Source: Oscillospiraceae bacterium
GTDB taxonomy: Bacteria; Bacillota; Clostridia; Oscillospirales; Ruminococcaceae
Length of the DNA stretch: 39,394 bases
Reading direction: 5' to 3'
NCBI GenBank assembly: GCA_016291435.1
Contig: JAEEXH010000018.1
Span: 1-39,394, forward strand
The notes beneath the pieces were generated by a model that saw only the letters and a program-made list of their open reading frames with translations, was not told the origin of the DNA and searched no databases. The translations under genes and the position numbers were made by a program. Positions 33,338 to 39,394 of the stretch are shown piece by piece. How positions within the stretch are numbered: the first letter of the stretch is position 1; each line of letters starts with the position of its first letter.

Positions 33338-34749
33338 AACAAATTCGCTGGATCATCATTCTCGCTGTCACAGCCCTTGTGCTCGGAGGGATCTTCATTG
33401 TCGTCGATCGGCGCACAAAGGAAAAGGACAAGGAGAAGAACAAAGGAACAGAATCCAAGCAGCTTCTCTCCATCAACGCAGACTCCGTCACGCGCATCGT
33501 CATCGACAATGAAGAAGGGCATTTTGCCTTCGACTGGGACATGCAGAAGGGCTGCTGGAAGCTCGTCAGCAGCGATCAGTTCCGCATCAATGAATATGCG
33601 ATCTCCGGCATCTGCACCTATATCTGCGATGTCAAATCCGTGAAGACCGTCGCCTTCGACTGCGAAAACACTTCCGCCTACGGCTTCGACAACCCTGTCA
33701 CAATCAAGGTCTACACGCTCGACACCGACGAGGAGCACCCCTACATCCTTCAGGTCGGCGACAGCACCCCGACCCATGATGCCTACTATGTCATGGTGGA
33801 CGGCTCGGATGATGTGTATACGGTCGATTACAACACCGGCTCCATCTTCTGCGCCGCAAAGAACACCCTGCGCAACACCTATCTCTTTGATTACAATGCC
33901 TCGCAGCTCACCTATTACAAGCTCGAGCGCAGCGGAAAGGTCATCTCGGAGCTCAAACGCAATGCAAACAATGACTTCGAGCTGATCACCCCCGCAGGCT
34001 ATGAGACCTCCAAGCTGACCGTCGATGACCTGACGAATCTCGTGATCCGTGTGCAGGTCACGGAATTCCTGGAGGAGCACCCGGAGGATCTTGCCAAATA
34101 CGGGCTCAAGGACCCCTGGGCAAAGCTCTCGCTCGAAGCCGTTGATGACGGCGCGACCGTTAAGGAGGAGATGTGGTTCGGCGACATGACCACGGACAGC
34201 GACAACGCACAGGAGATGTACGGCTATTTCACAAGCACCGATCAGGTGTTCAAGGTGCTGCGTGCGGATGTGCAGTTCCTGGAATATGACGCAAAGAAGT
34301 ATATCTCGCCCTACTGCGTGACCGTCAACATCGAGGACCTGAGCGGCATCGACGTCGATCTCGGCGAGGTCTATGACCTGCACGAGACACTCTCGCTCGA
34401 CTACGCAAACGGGCAGTATGCGCTCGGCAGCACCGATATCGACGCCTTTGACGACGAAGATCTCACGCAGCAGTACATCGAATTCTTCCGCTCGATCGCC
34501 TATCTCACCTTCACCGATACCGATTTTGACGCGAAGCCCGAGGGCGACGCTGCCATGTCGATCACCTATCACTATCTCGACGGCAAGGATCTGGCGCTGA
34601 CATTCATCCCCGCCGGCGACAAAAACTACTATCTCATGAAGAACGGCACCTACACCGGGCAGACCGTCCGGCTCAATGCCTTCACCGGCACCGGCTGCAT
34701 GACGAATGTCTACACCGAACTGCTGAACAAGGTCAAGAACCATCAGTGA
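33334..34749 (+). CDS. DUF4340 protein, membrane-anchored
   Basis: A 471-residue protein with an N-terminal membrane helix (about 6-24), a short charged linker and then a large outer domain. Segments such as FDCENTSAYGFDNPVTIKVY and the two-repeat layout (about 45-220 and 225-460) suit DUF4340. These proteins regularly follow GldG-like genes, and I infer that they form the outer part of the same complex. The gene ends the operon and is followed by a strong terminator. Confidence 0.88.
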   Translation: MKQIRWIIILAVTALVLGGIFIVVDRRTKEKDKEKNKGTESKQLLSINADSVTRIVIDNEEGHFAFDWDMQKGCWKLVSSDQFRINEYAISGICTYICDVKSVKTVAFDCENTSAYGFDNPVTIKVYTLDTDEEHPYILQVGDSTPTHDAYYVMVDGSDDVYTVDYNTGSIFCAAKNTLRNTYLFDYNASQLTYYKLERSGKVISELKRNANNDFELITPAGYETSKLTVDDLTNLVIRVQVTEFLEEHPEDLAKYGLKDPWAKLSLEAVDDGATVKEEMWFGDMTTDSDNAQEMYGYFTSTDQVFKVLRADVQFLEYDAKKYISPYCVTVNIEDLSGIDVDLGEVYDLHETLSLDYANGQYALGSTDIDAFDDEDLTQQYIEFFRSIAYLTFTDTDFDAKPEGDAAMSITYHYLDGKDLALTFIPAGDKNYYLMKNGTYTGQTVRLNAFTGTGCMTNVYTELLNKVKNHQ

Positions 34750-34750
34750 A

Positions 34751-34791
34751 GCAATGCCCCCGATACGATGCGTACCGGGGGCATGCTTTTT
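34751..34791 (+). terminator. Terminator of the ABC operon
   Basis: ATGCCCCCG pairs with CGGGGGCAT, with further TACG/CGTA pairing inside, followed by GC and TTTTT. It lies directly after the DUF4340 stop codon. Confidence 0.92.
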
Positions 34792-34794
34792 GCA

Positions 34795-34823
34795 TTGACA
34801 GCACGCGAAAAGTATGTTACAAT
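34795..34823 (+). promoter_or_regulatory. Promoter of the GH51 operon
   Basis: TTGACA (34795-34800), 17-nt spacer, TACAAT (34818-34823). The gene starts 35 nt later. It begins just 4 nt past the preceding terminator's T run. Confidence 0.9.
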
Positions 34824-34857
34824 AAATATACAGAAATATATGAAGGAGTTACCCGCT

Positions 34858-36321
34858 ATGAAACAATATCAAATGCTGATCAATGCCGCAGACCGCACCG
34901 GGCATATCCGCCCCGAGCTCTACGGTCATTTTTCTGAGCACCTCGGCAGATGTATCTATCAGGGCATCTATGTCGGGGAGGATTCCCCCATTCCAAACAT
35001 CCACGGCATCCGCAGGGATGTGATCGAAGCCTTCCGGGAGATCAGGATGCCTGTGCTGCGCTGGCCGGGCGGCTGCTTTGCAGACGAGTATCACTGGAGA
35101 GACGGCATCGGCGAGAAGGCTTCCCGCAAGCGCATGGTCAACACAAACTGGGGCGGCACCGTCGAGGACAACAGCTTCGGCACGCATGAGTTCATGGAGC
35201 TCTGCGAGCTGGTCGGCTGCAAGCCCTATCTCGCAGGAAATGTCGGCAGCGGCACCGTGCAGGAGCTTGCGGAGTGGATCGAATACATCACCTTCGACGG
35301 CGATTCCCCGCTTGCGAATGAGCGCCGCAGAAACGGACGCGAAAAGCCCTGGAAGCTCCCCTATCTCGGCATCGGCAATGAGGCCTGGGGCTGCGGCGGC
35401 AATATGCGCCCGGAGCACTATGTCGATGTCTACCGCCGCTACCAGAGCTTCTGCAAGAATTTCAGCGGCAACACGCTCTATCGCGTTGCATGCGGCCCGA
35501 GCGCAGACGATTATCACTGGACAGAGACCATGATGCAGGAGCTGAAGCCCTGGCACACAAACGCCATTGCGCTGCACTTCTACACCGTGCCCGACTGGAA
35601 CAACAAGGGTCTTGCAGCCGAATTTGACGATGCACAGTATGAGACGCTGCTGGCTGCGGCAGGCTATATGGACACGCTGCTCACCCGTCACACGGAGATC
35701 ATGAACCGCTATGATCCTGACAACCGGATCGGGCTGATTGTCGATGAATGGGGCACATGGTATGATGTCGAGCCTGACACGAACCCCGGCTTCCTCTATC
35801 AGCAGAACACCATGCGTGACGCGATCGTCGCCGCGCTGACACTCAATATCTTCAACCGTCATTCGGAGCGCGTTGTGATGGCAAATCTCGCGCAGGCAGT
35901 GAATGTCCTTCAGGCGCTGCTGCTCACGGAGGGCGCAAAAATGATCAAGACGCCGACCTATCATGTCTTCGATCTCTACAAGGCACATCAGGACGGCGAC
36001 GCGGTCTATTGCTTCTCTGAGAATGACCGCAGCGAGAAGGGCGTGCCGGTGCTCTCGCACTCCGCTTCGCTGAAGGACGGCAGGCTGACGCTCACAGTCG
36101 CAAACTGCACGCTCAGAGACAGCGCTGAGATCTGCTGCACGGTCGCCGGATTTGACGCAAAGACCGTCACCGCACGGATCCTCACGAATGAAGCGCATGC
36201 ACACAACACCTTTGAGGAGCCGGAGCAGGTCACGATTCAGCCGCATACCGCATCCATCGAAAACGGTGTGCTCCGCTGCACGCTGCCGCCCTGCTCGGTC
36301 ACGGAGCTGACCCTCGCATGA
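34858..36321 (+). CDS. GH51 alpha-L-arabinofuranosidase
   Basis: Releases arabinofuranose from arabinoxylan or arabinan fragments. The 487-residue protein has no signal peptide, so it acts on imported oligosaccharides in the cytoplasm. The (beta/alpha)8 barrel carries the acid/base Glu175 in [11 protein letters not shown] and the nucleophile Glu297 in [10 protein letters not shown]. The C-terminal beta-sandwich starts near residue 385. AAGGAG stands 7-8 nt before the ATG; longer upstream frames run through the promoter and are excluded. Its stop overlaps the DUF6171 gene. Confidence 0.97.
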   Translation: MKQYQMLINAADRTGHIRPELYGHFSEHLGRCIYQGIYVGEDSPIPNIHGIRRDVIEAFREIRMPVLRWPGGCFADEYHWRDGIGEKASRKRMVNTNWGGTVEDNSFGTHEFMELCELVGCKPYLAGNVGSGTVQELAEWIEYITFDGDSPLANERRRNGREKPWKLPYLGIGNEAWGCGGNMRPEHYVDVYRRYQSFCKNFSGNTLYRVACGPSADDYHWTETMMQELKPWHTNAIALHFYTVPDWNNKGLAAEFDDAQYETLLAAAGYMDTLLTRHTEIMNRYDPDNRIGLIVDEWGTWYDVEPDTNPGFLYQQNTMRDAIVAALTLNIFNRHSERVVMANLAQAVNVLQALLLTEGAKMIKTPTYHVFDLYKAHQDGDAVYCFSENDRSEKGVPVLSHSASLKDGRLTLTVANCTLRDSAEICCTVAGFDAKTVTARILTNEAHAHNTFEEPEQVTIQPHTASIENGVLRCTLPPCSVTELTLA

Positions 36322-36575
36322 TCGGAAAGCCCCCGTGCAGACGCTGCCTCCTCGCGGAAACGGATGCTGCGCACATCGCAGAGACTGTGCAGAAACGCAT
36401 CGCACAGATGCCGGAGGAAGAACGGACAGCGCCCGCGGAATATGCACGGCGGCTCAGTCAGTGCCGGGCATGTGACATGCTCACAGACGGGCTCTGCGGC
36501 GTCTGCGGCTGCTATGCGGAGCTCCGTGCGGCAAAAGCGAAGCAGCACTGCCCCGACTGCGTCCCCCGCTGGTAG
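36318..36575 (+). CDS. DUF6171-like small cysteine-rich protein
   Basis: An 85-residue protein with paired cysteines: CRRC near the start, then [18 protein letters not shown] and a final CPDC. The spacing suggests two zinc sites. The pattern CRACD...[14 protein letters not shown] matches DUF6171 as I recall it; the function is unknown. The start codon overlaps the GH51 stop by 4 nt, so it is co-translated with the glycosidase, but I see no functional link. Confidence 0.85.
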   Translation: MIGKPPCRRCLLAETDAAHIAETVQKRIAQMPEEERTAPAEYARRLSQCRACDMLTDGLCGVCGCYAELRAAKAKQHCPDCVPRW

Positions 36576-36624
36576 CCCCCCGCACGCTGCAATCAACCAT
36601 TACCCGGAAAGGCGGTATATCCCG

Positions 36625-37185
36625 ATGCACCCATTCCCAAGGCTCGCCATGTTCGATCTGGACGGCACGCTTTTCGACACCTTCCGCGCAAATTATCTCG
36701 CCTACCGCGAAGCCTGCGGTGACGAATTTCCGTTCGACGAAGCCTTCTTCGCCGCACACTGCATGAGCCGCAGCTACACCGATTTTCTCCCCGACTGCGG
36801 CGTTCCCGCAGAGCGCGTGCAGGAGATCCATGAGCGCAAAAAGGCATGCTATGCGCATTATTTCTCTAAGATCCGACCGAACCGTGCACTCTTTGCCATC
36901 GCCGAGCAGATGCGGCAGAACGGCACTGTGCTCGCCGTTGTCACCACGGCGAACCGCAAAAACACCGATGAGCTGCTCTCCGCATTCGGCTATGATGCAC
37001 TCTTCACCGTCAAGGTCACGCAGGAATGCGTCACGCGCCACAAGCCGCACCCTGATTCCTATTTGCAGGCGATGCAGGCTGTGGGTGCTGCGCCGGAGGA
37101 ATGCGTGGTCTTCGAGGATTCCGGCATCGGCGTGGAAGCCGGAAAAGCATCCGGCGCCGCTGTCTTCCGCATCGAACAATTCTGA
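36625..37185 (+). CDS. HAD superfamily hydrolase
   Basis: A 186-residue phosphatase-like protein. Motif I is FDLDGTLFDT (D11, D13), motif II lies in VVTTANRKN, motif III in RHKPHPDSYL and motif IV in VFEDSGIGVEAG. The alpha-helical cap (about 20-85) is typical of the beta-phosphoglucomutase/phosphatase subclass. The exact substrate, probably a sugar phosphate or nucleotide, cannot be read. GGAAAGGCGG lies upstream of the chosen ATG; a longer frame overlaps the DUF6171 gene out of phase and is not supported. Confidence 0.93.
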   Translation: MHPFPRLAMFDLDGTLFDTFRANYLAYREACGDEFPFDEAFFAAHCMSRSYTDFLPDCGVPAERVQEIHERKKACYAHYFSKIRPNRALFAIAEQMRQNGTVLAVVTTANRKNTDELLSAFGYDALFTVKVTQECVTRHKPHPDSYLQAMQAVGAAPEECVVFEDSGIGVEAGKASGAAVFRIEQF

Positions 37186-37192
37186 CAGAATC

Positions 37193-37231
37193 CGCCCGTC
37201 TTCTGCACAAAAAGATGGCAGGAGGCGGGCG
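37193..37231 (+). terminator. Hairpin after the HAD gene, possible terminator
   Basis: CGCCCGTCTTCTGC pairs with GCAGGAGGCGGGCG over 14 bp with two G-U pairs. No proper T run follows, so termination is uncertain. It stands between the GH51 operon and the tRNA promoter. Confidence 0.5.
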
Positions 37232-37238
37232 TGAAGTC

Positions 37239-37267
37239 TTGACAAATCCGGCAGATTGTGGTATAAT
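37239..37267 (+). promoter_or_regulatory. Consensus promoter of tRNA-Gly
   Basis: TTGACA (37239-37244), 17-nt spacer, TATAAT (37262-37267). Both hexamers are perfect and the tRNA starts 20 nt later. Confidence 0.93.
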
Positions 37268-37287
37268 AGCATGGTAAAGAGCGGTAT

Positions 37288-37358
37288 GCAGGTGTAGTTT
37301 AGTGGTAAAACATCAGCTTCCCAAGCTGAGGTTGAGGGTTCGATTCCCTTCACCTGCT
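37288..37358 (+). tRNA. tRNA-Gly, anticodon CCC
   Basis: A 71-nt cloverleaf: acceptor GCAGGTG/CACCTGC pairs perfectly, D-arm GTTTAGTGGTAAAAC, anticodon stem TCAGC/GCTGA with loop TTCCCAA, and a T-arm with TTCGATT in its loop. CCC reads GGG glycine codons. The 3' CCA is not encoded (T then TCA follows). It is transcribed from its own promoter towards the unknown gene 61 nt downstream. Confidence 0.96.
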
Positions 37359-37419
37359 TCAGCCAAGCGTTTCGGCATTTGTCGGAGCGCTTTTGTTTTG
37401 TATCAGAAGGGAGCGGCAT

Positions 37420-37833
37420 ATGAAACGGGAGATCATTCGGATCGGAACACCGAACAAGCTGAATCACAAATATCTGAACGGGCAGTTTGAGCTGCTCGTG
37501 CTCGGTGTCACCGGCAGAGACCCGGACACGGTACAGGCTGCCGAAGCTGCGCGTCTGGCACTGCTGGAGGAGGAAGCCGCCCGTCTCTACAAGCAGTATA
37601 CTGCCATGCCGCGAAAGGAGCTCTGCCAGCTCTTTCAGGCATACGGTGTGCGGTGCCTCAGTGAGCTGATCCGCTGCTTTGTGACGTACACATACACGCT
37701 CCTGCTTTCGCTCGCTGACGCAAAGCAGATCCTTTCGCTGACAGAATCGCTCCGCAGACGCCGCGCCGAAACAGAGCGCATGGTCGCGGCCGGCAGTGCA
37801 ATACAGGCGCGTTTGCAGCAGAACGCAGAATAA
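37420..37833 (+). CDS. Protein of unknown function
   Basis: A 137-residue, mostly helical protein with no signal or recognised motif. It begins MKREIIRIGTPNKLNHKYLNG. Its middle (about 45-80) is a charged helix, a more hydrophobic helix (about 85-110) follows, and the tail is basic then polar. AGAAGGGAG stands about 5-8 nt before the ATG, better than the start 9 codons upstream. It may be transcribed with the tRNA. A bidirectional terminator follows. Confidence 0.75.
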   Translation: MKREIIRIGTPNKLNHKYLNGQFELLVLGVTGRDPDTVQAAEAARLALLEEEAARLYKQYTAMPRKELCQLFQAYGVRCLSELIRCFVTYTYTLLLSLADAKQILSLTESLRRRRAETERMVAAGSAIQARLQQNAE

Positions 37834-37838
37834 ACACA

Positions 37839-37872
37839 AAGCCCCTGCGTGCAGTGTAACACGCAGGGGCTT
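37839..37872. terminator. Bidirectional terminator between convergent genes
   Basis: AAGCCCCTGCGTG and CACGCAGGGGCTT pair perfectly over 13 bp. T-rich tracts follow on both strands. It separates the unknown plus-strand gene from yebC. Confidence 0.92.
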
Positions 37873-37882
37873 CACTTCTTTC

Positions 37883-38620
37883 TTATTCCTCGTCAGGCTG
37901 ATCCCAGTTGTGCCAGACATTCTGCACATCATCGTCATCCTCGAGATGCTCAAGCAGCAGGTTCATCTTGCGGATCTGCTCCTCATCCGTCAGCGTGACA
38001 TAGGTGCTCGGCACCTGCTCCGCCTCCGCGGACACGACATTGTAGCCCTTTGCCGTGAGACCCTCGCGCAGCTCGCCGACTGCGTTCGGTGCGCAGATAA
38101 TCTCCACGCTCTCCTCCTCAAAGGTCATGTCATCGCCGCCGAGATCCATCACATCCTCAAGCACGGTATCCTCATCGAGCTCGCCCTCATGCTCCAGCAC
38201 GACGATGCCTTTCTCAGAGAAGAGATAGGAGACACAGCCGTTGGTGCCGAGGTTGCCGCCGAACTTGTCGAAGTAGTGACGTACATCACCGGCTGTTCTG
38301 TTCTTGTTGTCTGTTAATGTTTCAACGATACATGCAACACCACCTACTCCGTATCCTTCATAAGTGTTTTCTTCATAGTTAATTGAACCTAATTCACCAG
38401 ATGCCTTCTTAATGCTACGATTGATATTGTCATTAGGCATATTGTTTGCTTTTGCTTTAGCAATAACATTACGAAGTTCGCTATTTGATGCTGGATCTGC
38501 TCCGCCATTCTTAACTGCAATTGCTATTTCACGACCAATCTTTGTAAAAACATTAGCACGTGCTGCATCTGCCTTACCTTTCTTTTGTGCAATATTATGC
38601 CATTTTGAATGTCCGCTCAT
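37883..38620 (-). CDS. yebC: YebC/TACO1 family regulator (mosaic gene)
   Basis: A 245-residue YebC family protein, of full and usual length. Members act as transcriptional regulators or as aids to translation of proline-rich stretches. It starts MSGHSKWHNIAQKKGKADAA and has the conserved NRTAGDVRHYFDKFGG. The reading frame is intact, but composition is not: codons for about residues 1-105 are AT-rich (AAT, ATT, GTT, ACA) and those after about 115 are GC-rich like the rest of the window. The switch falls near 38,270-38,330 in the best conserved part of the gene. The encoded protein may be functional if the junction is real, or an assembly chimera if not. Confidence 0.93.
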   Translation of the reverse strand: MSGHSKWHNIAQKKGKADAARANVFTKIGREIAIAVKNGGADPASNSELRNVIAKAKANNMPNDNINRSIKKASGELGSINYEENTYEGYGVGGVACIVETLTDNKNRTAGDVRHYFDKFGGNLGTNGCVSYLFSEKGIVVLEHEGELDEDTVLEDVMDLGGDDMTFEEESVEIICAPNAVGELREGLTAKGYNVVSAEAEQVPSTYVTLTDEEQIRKMNLLLEHLEDDDDVQNVWHNWDQPDEE

Positions 38621-38631
38621 GTTATACCCCT

Positions 38632-39375
38632 TTATTTAACACTATACATCGCAATAGCTGCTGCCACCGAAACGTTTAGTGATTCTACATTGTTTTTCAT
38701 TGGAATAGAAATTGTGTTTGTTACAACTTCCTTAATCTCTTTAGAGATTCCATGTGCTTCACTACCCATAATTAGAGTGATTGGTCCTTCAAGCTTTTTA
38801 TCTAAGATATTTTCTCCCTTCATATCTAGCATTGCACTCTTTGTTTTTGTAATTAAAGTTTGTGCTTGCTCTAAAGAGATATCATAGATTCTTACCTTGA
38901 ATATGCCACCTAATGTTGATCTAATTACTTTTGGCGAATAAACATCTACACTATTGTAAAGATATATATCTTCAAATCCTGCCGCTGCTGCTGTTCTTAT
39001 TATTGTTCCAACATTTCCTGCATCTGATACATTGTCTAGTAAAAGAGCATTTTTCTTTGGAAGAGCAAACTCGTTTACAACTTGCTTGCAAACAGCAACA
39101 CTTCCATAAGGAGTTTTAGTATCTGATATCTTATTTAAAATATGATCTTCAACTAAAAATACTTTGGCTGCTAAATGTTTATTAACTATTGAAGCACACT
39201 CGTCTTGCCTGTTTTTGTTAGTGAAAATATATAATATCTCCACCTTCTCAGACATATCTCTTAAAAGATTAATACCCTCCGCTAAAAACAATCCGCTTTC
39301 ATCTCTTCCCTTTTTATCTAAAAGGGATGATGCAAGTTTTACAAATTGGTTTTGGCTAGAGGTTATTATTTCCAT
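38632..39375 (-). CDS. SpoU/TrmH-family RNA 2'-O-methyltransferase
   Basis: A 247-residue methyltransferase. The N-terminal part (SSQNQFVKLASSLLDKKGRD) resembles the RlmB-type substrate-binding domain. The knotted SPOUT domain shows LDNVSDAGNVGTIIRTA, IMGSEAHGIS and ESLNVSVAAAIAMY, the three SpoU motifs. It probably methylates a ribose in 23S rRNA or tRNA, but the site is not readable. It ends 11 nt before the yebC start codon. Its DNA is AT-rich throughout, like the first half of yebC, so it probably comes from a different genome than the rest of the window. Confidence 0.93.
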   Translation of the reverse strand: MEIITSSQNQFVKLASSLLDKKGRDESGLFLAEGINLLRDMSEKVEILYIFTNKNRQDECASIVNKHLAAKVFLVEDHILNKISDTKTPYGSVAVCKQVVNEFALPKKNALLLDNVSDAGNVGTIIRTAAAAGFEDIYLYNSVDVYSPKVIRSTLGGIFKVRIYDISLEQAQTLITKTKSAMLDMKGENILDKKLEGPITLIMGSEAHGISKEIKEVVTNTISIPMKNNVESLNVSVAAAIAMYSVK

Positions 39376-39394
39376 TGAATTATGCTATCGCTTT

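Noticed and set aside
1-39394. CRISPR array, prophage, integrase or complete insertion sequence
   Set aside because: No regularly spaced repeats of CRISPR type and no transposase, integrase or phage genes were seen in the window.

Overview
The window looks like chromosomal DNA of a GC-rich, cellulosome-forming Ruminococcus-type member of the Clostridia. Three things point there: a secreted GH48 cellulase ending in a dockerin; a Bacillus/Clostridia-type gene order from yicC to spoVM; and strong AAGGAGG-type ribosome binding sites with near-consensus TTGACA-N17-TATAAT promoters. Ruminococcus champanellensis or a relative is my best guess, from recollection of its GC content and cellulosome; I could not search.

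Layout. 1-3653: der and a DUF512 radical SAM gene, separated and flanked by dense interspersed repeats. These include inverted arms of about 0.2-0.3 kb on both sides of der, short tandem repeats and hairpin modules. 3700-8210: DUF177/rpmF, a small P-loop protein, pgi, and a DacF-like protein with all three catalytic motifs changed. 8118-26816, all on the minus strand: a long housekeeping cluster reading yicC-remA-gmk-rpoZ-priA-(DUF6440, anchored repeat protein, DUF4846)-def-(methyltransferase)-fmt-yugP-rsmB-(unknown, deaminase, GNAT)-rlmN-prpC-prkC-rsgA-thiN-spoVM. It matches the B. subtilis order except for the bracketed insertions and the absence of coaBC and rpe. The last gene, spoVM, is only 30 codons long. 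26945-29790: the GH48-dockerin gene with its own consensus promoter, a leader of about 240 nt and a terminator. 30082-34749, plus strand: a four-gene Gld-like ABC exporter operon (ATPase, permease, GldG-like protein, DUF4340). 34795-37185: a GH51 arabinofuranosidase operon with two small downstream genes. 37239-37833: tRNA-Gly(CCC) and an unknown gene. 37883-39375: yebC and an RNA methyltransferase of the SpoU family.

How the parts work together. The cluster joins nucleotide supply (gmk), transcription (rpoZ), replication restart (priA), N-terminal formyl-Met handling (fmt, def), rRNA modification and ribosome maturation (rsmB, rlmN, rsgA), and cell-wall-sensing Ser/Thr phosphorylation (prkC, prpC). 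GH48 attacks cellulose outside the cell; cytoplasmic GH51 would trim imported arabino-oligosaccharides.

Main oddities. (1) Base composition and codon use switch abruptly inside the intact yebC reading frame near 38,270-38,330, and the rest of the window is AT-rich. This is either a contig chimera or a recombination junction. (2) The DacF-like protein has TxxK, NxN and KAG in place of SxxK, SxN and KTG. (3) A spoVM gene sits at the expected place in a presumed cellulolytic Ruminococcus. (4) der is bracketed by inverted repeats. (5) Two repeat families show compensatory stem changes, which suggests structured elements.
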